NCBI GenBank assembly: GCA_030386875.1
Contig: CM059571.1
Coordinates: 23,554,355-23,618,354 of the forward strand
Source: Morinoia aosen
Lineage: Eukaryota; Arthropoda; Malacostraca; Amphipoda; Talitridae
Reading direction: 5' to 3'
Length of the DNA: 64,000 nucleotides
The notes under the pieces are model-generated. The model did no database searches and was not told the DNA's origin. It saw nothing but the letters and a program-made list of their open reading frames with translations. Shown piece by piece: positions 1 to 11,373 of this stretch (position 1 is the stretch's first letter; every line of letters begins with the position of its first letter). The translations under genes were made by a program, and so were the position numbers.

Positions 1-440
1 TTGGGGCTCTGCTGCCTCGAGTGGCTTCTGCTCGCCTCCATTGGGGCTCTGCTGCCTCGAGTGGCTTCTGCTCGCCTCCATTGGGGCTCTGCTGCCTCGA
101 GTGGCTTCTGCTCGCCTCCATTGGGGCTATGCTGCCTAGCGTAGCTTCTGCTCGCCTCCATTGGGGCTCTGCTGCCTCGCGTGGCTTCTGCTCGCCTCCA
201 TTGGGGCTCTGCTGCCTCGAGTGGCTTCTGCTCGCCTCTATTGCGGTTCTGCTGCCTAGCGTAGCTTCTGCTCACCTCCATTGGGGCTCTGCTGCCTCGA
301 GTGGCTTCTGCTCTCCTCCATTGTGGTTCTGCTGCCTAGCGTAGCTTCTGCTCGCCTCCATTGGGGCTCTGCTGCCTCGAGTGGCTTCTGCTCGCCTCCA
401 TTGTGGCTCTGCTGCCTAGAGTGGCCTCTACTTGACCTCG
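1..440. repeat. 40-bp minisatellite, cut by the left window edge
   Basis: Eleven head-to-tail units of 40 bp, followed by one badly decayed unit up to about 480. Units 1, 2, 3 and 10 are identical. Two unit types exist: type A has CTCGAGTGGC in the middle and type B has CTAGCGTAGC at the same place. B-type units occur at 121, 241 and 321, between A-type units. The right end decays gradually (from 401), as expected for an array edge. An open frame (21-344) crosses the array but shifts frame with each unit because 40 is not a multiple of 3, so it is not taken as coding. The array extends left of the window, so its full size is unknown. Confidence 0.95.
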
Positions 441-741
441 TTGTGGCTCATCTGGCCTAATGGTGGCTCAGCCGCTTCGACCAAGTAGCTTCTGTTTCAA
501 ACGGCGTACTTCTTGTCAGTTTCAAATCTGCCCCAAAGGTCAGCTGGTAGTTGGTGATTTGCACGACAGACTATGTTGTCCGTTTCTAAAAAGACGACGA
601 TTTGAGCTATTAATTATCATAAAAATTACACTTCATTGAATTGTTTTTCAATAATCTGGAACATTCAATTGTGGCCGAGCTCTTCAATTATAAGAACGGG
701 CAGTACCTATACTTGTCATATGTTAATTTATAGTCCAGCGT
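441..741. other. no gene seen
   Basis: AT-rich single-copy-looking sequence between the minisatellite and the first family S retroposon. No open frame, splice-flanked exon or repeat is supported here. Confidence 0.5.
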
Positions 742-1105
742 TTCCAGGGATACAACTATTGTATCTATGGGAAGTAGCGTTCCCAGGATGAAAATGTAAG
801 TCCCTGAGCTGAAGGTTTGGTAGACCTACTTTTCGTTGGAATAGAATCAGTTCTTTAGTACGGATAATTTTTTCGATTCATTGAGGTCCTGTTTTTCAGC
901 TCCATCTTCTTTTTTCTTCAATTTGTATTCTATTCATTAACTTCATAACTTTCTGTTTTTATGCATGGGGATCTTACGCGGGAACACTCCTTCGGGCATA
1001 AATTTTCCGTACTTTTAACTCCATAGTAAATGCTGCTTTCCTCCATGCTCTCTTAGAAACACCTTTGTTTCGATCATGGACGCTTACGTAACTTATCTAA
1101 CATAA
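742..1105 (+). mobile_element. family S retroposon, copy 1 (long subfamily)
   Basis: Starts near CCAGGGATACAACTATTG, shares the family body (polypyrimidine stretch ending in CTGTTTTTCAG, then a TTTTTATGCATG block and the terminal CTCCATAG...CTTAGAAACACC block) and ends near AACTTATCTAAC. It retains the extra GGGGATCTTACGCGGGAACAC block that defines the long subfamily. The head hairpin GATACAACTATTGTATC is intact. No convincing target duplication was found, and substitutions throughout suggest an old copy. Confidence 0.8.
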
Positions 1106-2429
1106 TACTAAATTCATATTTTAGTCATTTTGAAGGAGTAGGTTATTCACGAATCCATCCTTGAGTAGTTTGAAGCCACAACGTAAGTGTTGTGTTTATA
1201 ACTTTATGTATATTTAATGCCATGTAAAGTTACCAATATTTTTTGCTTTATAAGCTCTGCAATGTGGTAAAGGTACTCGAAAAATCCTTCGTTGACAGCA
1301 GTTGCACAAACGTTACCTGACGCTCGGTAGCTCAGATAACTACGCGTATTCGTCTTCCGACCTGCTAGAGCTATCATTGAATGCGTCATTCTCAGCATAC
1401 TCTACGTTCTAATCTTGACTCCATGTTCTATTAGTACCATCAAGTTCATGAGCTTGCATCCAAGTATTATCGAGTTTTCAGTGAAGTCCGTACTCAAAAC
1501 CCCGAAAATGAGCTCGCCATATTTGAGCTCAGTGCGTTCGTTCCACTCATGCCATTTTGAACGAAAGTCATTAGTGAATTTTATGTACATCATCGTTCGC
1601 GAAACTATTTTTAATTTTTTTACCCATCTTTGGACATAGCTCAGTGGAACTCATAAATATGTGTGCCTGCGTAAATTTTACGGTTGAGCAAAGTAAGAAA
1701 TTATTTGTTTACCTATGCTCTTTAGCGATTTTTTATACTTCTTCTCAAATTTCTATTTTGAACATTGATACAGCTTTTCGATTTCCATTTTGAATACTTA
1801 GATGGTTTTGCCTGTAAAATTAAGTTTTTAATGTGCGCATGCACAACGTGGCATGGCCTCGCTGCTCTGGTCCGGGCACCGTTATGCATACCACGCGCCT
1901 CGTAATGGTCTGTCGAGGCCGACACCTGCAACTGGACCTTCTGTAATGAAACGTCTCGTTTTCTAACGAATGAGCTCCCATCCGACGTGGGTTTGGGTAC
2001 TATATCCTCTTAATGTTGCGTTCCAGTCTCGTGCTCAACAATCGTGTTGGGAACTGATGAATACGTTCGAAACTGCTGCGTAGAACTTTGACTAAACACT
2101 TAGCTTGGCATCTGATGTTGCCTTTCAATTGATTCTATGTGTTTAAAATAGACGTGTTTAAATTAAACGAATCTAGAATTTTACTTCGCAAAATTTAGCT
2201 TTAAATTTATACTAAAGGGATACGTAATTGTAGGCATTATTGTGCACGTAAATCAGAGCAAAGATCGGCCATCCACTCGTTAGAACTGGAAGTTTCCTTG
2301 CGTCATTCTTTTCAGCATATTCTCTGTTGCTCGTTTCACATCATCAATAAGATTATTCATGGCTAATGTACCTCACTTGGAGTTTTCCCAGTTTTATTTG
2401 CCCTGCAGAATAAATCCTGCTTCATTTCA
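1106..2429. other. no gene seen
   Basis: AT-rich sequence with only short open frames on either strand (none longer than 75 codons) and no recognisable domain, exon or repeat. It most likely lies in an intron or upstream of the host gene. Confidence 0.5.
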
Positions 2430-2435
2430 TCTGAA

Positions 2436-3874
2436 CAGGGTGCGTACAGGCATGGAGAAGCATGGAAAGTAGTTGAATTTCGAAAATATAATTCAAGGCC
2501 TCGAAAGTAGTGGAATTTTAAAAATGGTCATTGAAAGTCATGAAGTTTTAGGATTTTCGTGAAAAGAAAATTTTACTGTTGAAAATTTTCGTTCCGTTTG
2601 GTCCGCGTTGAGCGAGGCGTTGTCAGTAACCTTCGAGTGTTACTTGGGCTCTGATTGGTTGATACAGCTACGTCTTTAGTGTCCGCGATTTTGATTGGTT
2701 CTCAGGCGTCACGTGAAACCAAACGCGCTCAGTGTGACTGAAGACACGCGCTCGCTCGGACCATTGTTGACCTGTCGCCACTGTTGAACATTTTCGAGCT
2801 GAGTTTTTATCATCGGTATTGACCATCCCGTGTGTGTGTGACTAGAGTTACGGTGCCGAGACTGAGCTGAGGAATTATCGTCATGCCAGGAAGACCAAGT
2901 CCATGCTGAAAAACTGTCTGCAGCTGCTCAGCGATGCTAAGAGGCTACGTACACAGGGTGACATCGATGAGGTGATGAGCCAGTTTTCAGAGTTCTTTGA
3001 TGAGGCACAGAGGAAGATCAGCACTTTCAACAGTTTTCAGCAAGACACTGATTGGCTAGATGTCTTCTGGAGCAGCCAGCTGGCCACATCCTCCCTCAAG
3101 AAACTGTGGCTGGTTGTGAAGATGCTACTGGTCCTGTCACATGGCCAGGCTTCAGTGGAAAGGGGCTTTTCTGTGAGCAAGCAGCTCATGGAAGTCAACA
3201 TGGGTGAGAACACCATCGTGGCGCAGAGAGTGGTCATGGACCACATCAAACATGTAGGAGGTATCTCCAAGGTTGACATTTCCAAGAAACTCCTCTTTTC
3301 AGCTTCACAGGGCAGACAGCGCTATCAACACTACCTGGATCAAAAGAAGGAAGAGGCAGAGAAGCAGAAGAAGGGAGAGAAGAGGAAGAGAGAACTGGAT
3401 GAAGTGGAGAACCTGAAGACAAAACGGAAGAGGATGGAGGAGAGTCTGCAAGCGCTGGTGGAGGATGCTGACAGCTTTGCACGGAAGGCAGAGGACAAGA
3501 ATGATTTGCGCCTACTGGCAAAGTCAAATGCATTGAGGAAATCAGCCAAAGACAAGCAAGAACAACTCAAGGGGCTGAATGCGGAAATTAATGACAAACT
3601 TAATGCACTGGCAAATGCATAGCAGATGCTATTGAACTGTCCAGCATGACTGTTTGGTGTTGTGATGATCATTTACACATTTATGAAAACAAGACCTGCA
3701 AGTAATGATGAATGTTCTGTGAAGTTTATGACTGAAATACATTTATTGTGCTGCAATTTAACTTTGTGTGACATTATTTTGGGCAGAGAGAGGTTGTGAA
3801 AATGTGATTTGGTTGGCATAAAAAGTCATGAAAAAGTAGTGGAATTTTGAACCTCAGAGCCTGTACGCACCCTG
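2436..3874 (+). mobile_element. non-autonomous hAT DNA transposon
   Basis: A 1439-bp element bounded by perfect 16-bp terminal inverted repeats, CAGGGTGCGTACAGGC at 2436-2451 and its reverse complement at 3859-3874. Directly outside both ends is TCTGAA (2430-2435 and 3875-3880), a 6-bp target duplication; most hAT elements make 8 bp, so this is either a subgroup with shorter duplications or one with diverged outer bases. Subterminal motifs of the type AAAGTAGTGGAATTTT occur near both ends. The coding content is the C-terminal part of a hAT transposase only, so it is a deletion derivative that needs transposase supplied in trans. Intact terminal repeats and an uninterrupted frame suggest it is fairly young. 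Confidence 0.92.
2903..3622 (+). CDS. truncated hAT transposase, C-terminal dimerisation region
   Basis: A 239-residue frame inside the hAT element. Residues 70-92 carry the hAT C-terminal dimerisation signature, with SHGQASVERGFS at 79-90, matching the family pattern of a small-residue stretch followed by ER-x-F-S. Residues 140-235 are Lys/Glu-rich and predicted coiled coil. The RNase H-like catalytic Asp/Glu residues and the N-terminal zinc finger of full transposases (about 600 residues or more) are absent, so it cannot cut DNA. An upstream ATG at 2883 opens a frame reading MPGRPSPC then stop, overlapping the ATG at 2903 in another frame. I infer that this is the original transposase start fused out of frame to the C-terminal third by an internal deletion. 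Base composition is more GC-rich than the flanks, unlike local sequence, which could reflect horizontal arrival. Dominant-negative regulation of full-length transposase is possible but only inferred. Confidence 0.8.
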   Translation: MLKNCLQLLSDAKRLRTQGDIDEVMSQFSEFFDEAQRKISTFNSFQQDTDWLDVFWSSQLATSSLKKLWLVVKMLLVLSHGQASVERGFSVSKQLMEVNMGENTIVAQRVVMDHIKHVGGISKVDISKKLLFSASQGRQRYQHYLDQKKEEAEKQKKGEKRKRELDEVENLKTKRKRMEESLQALVEDADSFARKAEDKNDLRLLAKSNALRKSAKDKQEQLKGLNAEINDKLNALANA

Positions 3875-3880
3875 TCTGAA

Positions 3881-6800
3881 TGTTTACGCATTTCTAGTGG
3901 CACATTTTTGGTTTTGCGACATCAAAACACTATTTGAAACTTGCCTTGCCGATCTCTGATTTTTCTCCTCAACGAGTCACTTCGTCTCCAAGTGACTTGA
4001 CCTCAAGTAAACGGAAAATAACTTGATATGAAATTACGAAGTAAAGAATCCCTAGCATGTTTCCAATTCATGAATATTCATATATGACAACCTTATTTTG
4101 TTATTGTACCTTATTCGTAAATTTCATAACCACCCTGTCTGTATCGGAAATGTCACGCTGCATATTAAGTTAAGAACTAAATCTGAATCACTGCAGTATT
4201 TGCTGAAGGTATTTATGTTTGTTTTAAATTTTAAAATTTTGTGATAAAAACAAATCGAGTCGCTCTTCCTGAATCCTTTCATTGAAACGTTTTTCATTTT
4301 TTCGCCATGGTGCTACATTTGACTGGGCTTGAAAGTCGTAGAGATATATGTGTTAAATTGATTTCCAATAAAAGCTAGATAAAAATCCTCATTTTCAGTG
4401 TGAGTAGATTTTGAGCACTTCTCCAAAACGATGAGAGTTAGAGGTGAATGAGTAATTAATTATTTTAAAGCACGACTCGCATCGCACTATTTTATTTACT
4501 AAATTAAGGTCTTCCTTATGATTATTTCGTTTAAAAATTCATGTCAAGTAAAATGCCCTAAACAGAGGTGAAGTACTGAAAAACTCAGACTTATTAATAT
4601 TTGTTGATTGGGTTAAAATACAAGTTAAGTAAGTACCTACCTGTTAATTCTAAGGATTTTCAAGTTTTTCAAAAAATATCTATTCAGCTTCTTATAGCAA
4701 TGGGATTTTTTTTGCTAATTTAACTGGTTTAAGTTTAAAATAACGATTGCATCATGAGTAGGGTGAAAAACAGGATTGTTTTAGTTTGGGTTAGTATATT
4801 AGAAGATGTTATTAGAAGATGTTTTGAAGCGCATTTACCAAGTACCAGAAACAGTTCAGCGGGTGAAAGACAGTTCTGATTGGCTATGGTTTCATATATT
4901 TCTTAGTTTGAGCCCCGGGCCTTCACTGTAATAAAAGTAACGTTCTTTTGCGGCTGGCCTTACAACAACTGTTGCTGTTGTACACGCTCGCTGTGTTGAG
5001 AATATTATATTATTGTATTTTCTTTCATTTTCTCATCTGCACAGACCATCTATGCAAAAACTGGTTAGCGTTTATAGGTAGGCCAATTTGAATAATGCCC
5101 GTTTTGTTACTCTAATCATGAACAGAATTAAAAGCTTGCTTTGACACTGAACTGTTTGTTGTTACTGGTGACCATCTCCTCTAAGAGAGTTTTCTGTAAG
5201 AAATAGCCCTGACGTACGGGTTTCACTCACTGCTTACTCCACTGAAAAATGACTTGCTTGCTTTAACTTCAATTCCCACCTTAAGTCAGAACTCGATCGC
5301 TATAATTACACTTTTCTACGTCTTTCTTTTCTTTTGTTTATTGATTGGTATATTGATTGAACTGTTGTGAAAGTTCAATTGTTTTATGTGGTTTTGAAAG
5401 AAAATTCCGTGGTTTTGACTATTTTGACGGTGGCGGGAGAAAACATATCGCTTTCGTTGTTTAATTGGATATTTATGAGAATTGTGCTAATGTTTTATTG
5501 TTTTTTTTTGTCGATTGAGGTCCTTTGAGGGCTATGCTCTCTAACCACGTTGAACTTCGTATGTTGTCGATTTAATTTCTTTGTTGTGAATATTTTTCAT
5601 TGCTCAAAGGTATGCGAAAATGTTTTCAGATAACGATCAACCTGGAATTAGCAAGCGGCTAACACCTGTCGTAACTGACCTCAAGCAGAACGTTTATTGA
5701 CAAACCGAGTCGTGTTGATGATTCTTGGGCGACCCAAATCAGCCACACTCGCCTCGCCTTGTACCACCAACTTAAGTGCTAAAAAGTCGCGCAGGCTGCT
5801 GGAGCTCCATATTCTAACCTGGCGAGGAGTTGTTGCGCCCCCTAGTGGGTGTTGCCCCGAGTCTCGCAGTGCCGTTAGTGCAACACTTGTGTGCTGCGGC
5901 GGCTGCTGCTGCTTCCTTCGTAGCCGGGATACGGACAGCGCCTGCCTGCATCTTCCTCTCTTCTGACAGAGCAGAATTCTTTCTCCGAAATATGAAATGG
6001 GATTTTCATTGTGTTCTCCATCTAGGCGCAGAAGATATATTCAAATCTAAACACAATTTTCTTGCTGTGTTTGAGCATGAGATTCTACGCTGCATGCAAA
6101 AGAAGCAATTGTGGCAGGAACGCCATCAAGAGAATCTGATGTTTACCCCTTTACCGTTAAAATTTAATGTGTATAACAGCTCTACTGTATTTAATTTGGT
6201 ATCAATTTTGGTCCGTCATGCATTCTTTGAAACGTTGACTGAGGGGTGGCTGTTCCTTCCTCATACTGGTTTCGGTGACAACCTGATGTTAATTCCAGTC
6301 TAATAATTGGGATTGTTATAACGGTGACTAGAGCAAAAAATTTCAAACGGTGTGAGATGGCGCGCACTCGGAGCCTCTCTAGCAAATTTTCTTAACCTAG
6401 TTAGGATATTAAGCTAAAACGTCAGTGACGCGTAATATCCATTTTACATTGAATGAAAATTCTGAGTATTACAAGGTGTTCCACAGACAACTAGTGGGAA
6501 ATAAAGGCTATTACTCTAAAATACATGGAGACCATATTGTTTGTAATGTAGATACATTAGTGAAGTAACAACTTTTTGTATCGTACATTACGATAATGAG
6601 AATATTTTATGTTATACCCTATGTCCGACGCAAAGTGTGCTGATTTTTTGATGCGAGCAATTGAATACTGGCAACCCTGCTACTGTCTTCATCGGAATGT
6701 AACTCTGAATCGACTCCTCCATCCTGCACATGCTCATGCTGCCCATTAATTACCAGGGAGCTAAAATTCATTTGCGATTCAAATCCTTATTGACCCTGAC

Positions 6801-7689
6801 GCTAAGTGTTCTTTGTGTTATTGCTCTGCTCACGTCATCATCTCACGCAAGAATCTAGTGTTCGCTGGAGCGAGCATGAAACATGCTGCTGAACGCGACC
6901 ACACTTGGATCACGGCAGCAGACGTCAAGTAACTCAGTTTTCTATTCTATTCTTCTGCGCGAGTTTTGCCGTTTAATTGATTTCAGCAGCGGTTTGTTTT
7001 CATTTAATTTGACTATTTCGTCTCTGTTGTGCGCCGTTTTCTGTCTTTTTCCCATCACCTTTCTATCTTTTGTTTGAGTTTGTTTGCGCGCGGAATTTTA
7101 GAACTTTGCGCGCGCGGAATCTATAGGAATTTTACTCCGCGACTGAAGAAAGAGTTTTCTGACGCTGGTTGTGCGACTTTTTATGCTTAGAGCTCGCATT
7201 CTTATCTGTCTGAAAGCTGCCTCCGTAGAATTTCTTGCTGCATTACCGGCACGGGCGCCGCTACAATTGCTGCTTCTCGTTCTCTTTGCGTTGAATCCAT
7301 TTGCTGAGTTTCTTGGTTAGAAATTGCTGCTATAGCGTCATTCCTATGGATGGGTTTTGTTCGTGGGACAAACTATCAAAGAATGAAGCAGACGCGCAAG
7401 CGGATCCAGCGCCTAACATTTATTTTAGCACTTTACGACAAAGGTTAATGTACCGATTTTTATTAGTTTAATTTTTCGGCACGTCTTCGTATCATATTTT
7501 TAGATAGCAGTATTCATGAAAAATCTTGCATTATTTTCGAGATACGGTTACCTTCTATTTTATTTCATGAACTTAGTCTATTACAAATTTTCTCATTCCT
7601 TACCAGACATGAAACTATCTGTTCCACTTTGGCAACATCCATTCTAGATCCTGTCGCAAGATGTTAAGACAACTTTATGTTTTTTTGTG
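3881..7689. other. no confident gene; two GC-richer patches
   Basis: Mostly AT-rich sequence. A GC-rich patch at about 5750-5975 holds overlapping open frames (5697-5966 and 5830-6303) without recognisable domains. A CpG-richer patch at about 6880-7340 contains two near-identical motifs, TTTGCGCGCGGAAT at 7083-7096 and TTTGCGCGCGCGGAAT at 7105-7120. Neither patch has an ATG with a supported splice donor in phase 0 that would make it an upstream exon of the host gene. Confidence 0.45.
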
Positions 7690-7990
7690 GGATTCTATCT
7701 GCGCCTTTGGCGCCTGTCTCTCGAATTCCGACCATGGGCTGCACACTCTGGAATGTGTGCGCAACAAGAGCACGTACACTCGCTCGCTCGAGTCCTTCAG
7801 CATGCGCACACACGCACCCATGCGTGCCCGCACTCAATGCAGGCTGTCGCCACCGCCATGCCCGCACACGGTCCCCTACATGCAGGCACAGCCGCGGTTC
7901 CTGAGAACATTTCTATGCTCTGTGCGCGTGCCTGGTTTTTGTTGCCTGCGTGTGCCGTGCAAGTGCCTCTCGCTTGCATTCCCGTATCGT
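7690..7990. other. CpG-rich, alternating purine-pyrimidine patch
   Basis: A 300-bp patch much richer in CG and CA/TG than its flanks, including CGCTCGCTCGAG and GCGCACACACGCACCCATGC. All six frames are unusually open here (frames of 67-155 codons on both strands), which is a by-product of few TAA/TAG codons rather than evidence of coding. No domain is recognisable. Lying 3.2 kb before the first supported exon, it could be a CpG-rich promoter or non-coding first exon, but nothing in the sequence proves this. Confidence 0.35.
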
Positions 7991-8006
7991 TTAAACGCAT
8001 TCCGTA

Positions 8007-8132
8007 ACTTTCGTAGCGATTGTGCTTGTATCTTTTGGACTCGTTCTATGGGTGTTACTTTTGTAGCGATTGTGCTTGTATCACTTATAGACATTCTTCT
8101 GCTTAACTTTCGTAGCGATGTGCTTTAATATC
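8007..8132 (+). repeat. three 26-bp direct repeats on a 50-bp period
   Basis: ACTTTCGTAGCGATTGTGCT starts at 8007, again at 8057 (one C to T change) and, decayed, at 8106. The sequence between them is not conserved. The period is 50 bp, then 49 bp. Confidence 0.85.
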
Positions 8133-11100
8133 ATGTATGTATTGTAAATTGTTAGTATTTTATTTTGACACGTTCGAATCAGCGTATTTCAGCTGATTTT
8201 GTACGTACAAACTCATATCGCAGAGTAATTTGTGTATTTTTGTCTTATTGTGAGAACTGAAGGCAGTACTTCACACATCAGCTCGTAGAAGTGAATTCAT
8301 ATGGCCGCCCAAGGGAAAGCTGTTAGTTGGTGGCTTCAATGATAGCTTTGGTTGTGTGTAGAGCTATGTAGTGCAATTTTGGCTCCCATGGTCGCTTTGA
8401 AGATTTAATGCCTGTTCTAGTTCATGGAATATGCTCAGTGATGCCAGCTTTCGGGTGAACTACGTTAAATCTATTCGTAGCTCATGGAAGCCATTATATG
8501 TTTACCTGTAAGTATCTTTCAAGTCGTAGAGGTAACAGTATGACTTTGTTAGTGTTATATCTTTTGTGTGCTGTGTGCAGACACAGTTAGGATATGCACT
8601 GACTCTGCACGTGTAGCACCGAACGAGTACCACGTGCCTCTCTCCACACACACATTATGAATACACCAATAAACATACCACACGGGCCACCTACATACAT
8701 ACACACACCACGTACACCACCGTACAAGCTCCGCGTATATCGCCCGTATCCCTCATGCGCTTTACCACGTACCACATCTAGAGCTAAATGCACTGCACAT
8801 GCATCACCACCAAACACAACTAGCAACACCCAACGAGAAACGCATGAACCGCCTACATCCTCACGTGCATGGCCAGCATATTTCGTTAACTGCATCGTAG
8901 CGCCGACACATTTCTCTGGCATTTATGAGATGGACGCGAGGCCTGTCACTAGTCTCAATATACGTGATCAAGCGCAGTGGCGAGATCAGCCATTGTCTGC
9001 CAGGCGACCATGAAAGATTGTACCTTTTGACGACTTGACAAGTTGCCAACTTCGTCGAACGTGCGAACTGCCGCGAAATTATGCAACGCTGGCACGTGAG
9101 AAGCAGCTCCACTGCCAGCGGCTAAGAATTATTTTTCGTCGCCCTAGATATTGCAGCAACACGTATATAAGCGAGCGCTGTTTGCGAAGTTTTCCTCTTT
9201 AAAGTAACGGTTCTCAATTGTCTCGTAAGCAAATTAATTACGTTTATGCCGAGTGTTTCGCTAGGTGTACGATGTGCCTTGCATTTTTCTGTATTAAAAT
9301 GTTTGACCTTTTTTTGTGTTACTCTATAGTCTCGCCGTCGTAATTTAATTTTTTCCACTGATTTCTTCATTACTCATTTCTTATTCATATTCATGTACTA
9401 CATCATTGGTTGTGAAGGGCCCTAAATTGTTTCGAAGTCTCTTTTTCACACTGAACTATGTTCACTTATATACTGAAGTAAATATACATGGCATAATTTT
9501 GTTTAGAAATGCAAATGTTCCCAAAGCCTCGAGTTGTGTCGAACCGCTGAAAGTTGACAGAAATTGTAAAATTTTGATTTTCAATTCAACGCACGAGTTC
9601 ATTCAATACGCAGGTATCAATTTAGCGTGGATTAAATGGGTGTAAAGCACATCTTAAAATCGATGTTACACGAGTTGGTAATGGTAAAAAGTGAAAACAT
9701 GACAAAAATTGAGTAATTACTCTGAAATTTTTTAGGCCTCTACGATTTCGGGTAATTACCGACTTGTTCTGCTGTAACGTTTGCTGGATATGTCTACCGC
9801 TGTTACACTTCGACTCTATTTTATTTCTATTTTAGCCAGGACATTAAGATGATACGCCAGGTTTAAAGGCAAATAGCCAATGATCTAGTTTGAGTGAGAA
9901 AATATTGCTTCGCTTAATTAACGGGAGTGACCACGGTGTTGCAATCCGTGGGACGACGTACTAACGCTGCTGTTGCTAATGGTCCGGTCAAGGTGTGGTG
10001 GCAGCAAGAGTATGCTAAGTATTGGCTTCCTGTGAAAGTGTCGACGCCGATGCAATTTTGACTTCATTTCTGGATAACTGTGGTCAGCACGCTCACAGAG
10101 AGTGATGCACAAATCTTCACTTTTCCTTGATACTTTTGATGAGATCGCTTACGCAGCATATTAGCTATAATGTCTCGTTTATTAACGCGCTAGCGTTCTA
10201 TTTTTTTCTCCGAGTCAATGACTTGCTTAAAGCTTGAAACAGCGTTTGTCACCGTACTCCCTCGCCTATGTAACAAGAATTAAACTCATCTTATTTCGCG
10301 ATTTTGAGGCACGTTTTTCCAATGCAAATATTACCATTAAAATGGGCGTAATTTCCCCTAATTCCAATGATTAACTCCCATTTTTGTATCGCTTCCACTC
10401 TATCAATATTACTTTCTGTTCACTGGTGTTATCATCTGTGAACTCCAAGCTCTTAACTATAATAAAATGAAGTTCACAGACGCACAACTTAAACGTTTTG
10501 TTGGATTTACTTCGTAGATCAGTGTAAGCAATTTTGGGGAAGTATTTGTAAAAGTTGAACCCTTCCCGTGAAAAATAACTGCCTTTATTTTCCTTGATCG
10601 AGCAATTTTAAATTGCTTATAGATAGGCAATCAATATTTCATCAAGAACCACTATTTTTGGCTAATTCGCGGAGTTTGCACCTTTCCAATCATTCGAGGA
10701 TATTTAAATGTATTTTTTAGTGATCACTGCTGTATTAAATACTTCCTTCACCGGTATTTCATTGAGTTCTGTCGCGTAAAGAAGTACGTTCTAGTGGTAT
10801 ACTAATTTCGTCATGTTCAAATGAGCTGGGTAATCAGGCATATTTTTATGTTTGTTTCTTAGCCGGTACAAAACGCTGCATGTTGCGAAGCACGTTTTCG
10901 TGCAATACGTCCCGCGTGTGTCGACGTTTCATGTACGTGTTACGTTACCCAGTCTCATACATCACGTTCTCATGCATTTTACACGTTTTATGAGCGCTGT
11001 GCTCTCTTAATTTTAAGAGCATTTCATTAACCAATTTTCAGTCCTCTCGTGTAAAAGATTATTATTTTTTTAATTTTATGGCGTTAGGAACTTCGTAGTC

Positions 11101-11181
11101 CATCTATTTAATGTTCAATGAAATCATTTACGGGACCTAATCAATGACATAAATTAACCTTAATTTTTTCATTCTCAACAG
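8133..11181. other. no gene seen before first supported exon
   Basis: Contains an A/C-rich strand segment at about 8640-8880 whose 118-codon frame (8657-9013) is rich in Pro, Thr and Arg with no recognisable domain. A cluster of CACGT/ACGTT motifs lies at 10890-10995. The final bases, TTTTTTCATTCTCAACAG, form the polypyrimidine tract and acceptor of the next exon. Confidence 0.45.
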
Positions 11182-11292
11182 GCCGAGCGCGTGTCAGTGT
11201 ATGAACAGTTCTTCGCTTCGCTGGTGGTGGACACCCACCCGGATCACCCGGACAGGTCTCCCGTCAACCGCCACCACCAAACCGCCGCTAGC
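11182..11292 (+). CDS. internal exon of a probable ARHGAP20-like RhoGAP
   Basis: A 111-bp exon encoding 37 residues in phase 0 at both ends. The acceptor is a strong pyrimidine tract ending CAACAG at 11181; the donor is AGC followed by GTGAGTAC at 11293. The peptide begins AERVSVYEQFFASLVVD and continues with a His/Asp/Pro-rich stretch (THPDHPDRSPVNRHH). Codons are GC-rich compared with the flanking intron. No known domain is visible in this piece by itself; the assignment to the same gene as the exons at 27155 and 54923 rests on strand, equal phase and similar composition. No initiator Met is supported here, so at least one exon should lie upstream. Confidence 0.7.
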
Positions 11293-11341
11293 GTGAGTAC
11301 TTCGATCGCGTTCTCCTCCTGTAGTGGCCGCTCTATGTGTT

Positions 11342-11373
11342 GTACATATCCGGTCCGCTGTCCGGATATGTAC
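11342..11373. repeat. perfect 12-bp inverted repeat near the donor of the exon ending at 11292
   Basis: GTACATATCCGG at 11342-11353 and its exact reverse complement at 11362-11373, separated by the 8-base loop TCCGCTGT. In the pre-mRNA it would form a stable hairpin 50 nt downstream of the 5' splice site. Confidence 0.9.

Noticed and set aside
1-440. Repeats considered as a CRISPR array
   Set aside because: Units are directly adjacent without unique spacers, in eukaryotic DNA; this is a minisatellite.
5830-6303. 157-codon open frame starting in a GC-rich patch
   Set aside because: Low-complexity Ala run from CTG/GCG repeats, no recognisable domain, and overlapping frames equally open.
8657-9013. 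118-codon Pro/Thr/Arg-rich frame
   Set aside because: Reflects A/C strand asymmetry; an opposite-strand frame is equally open and no domain is seen.
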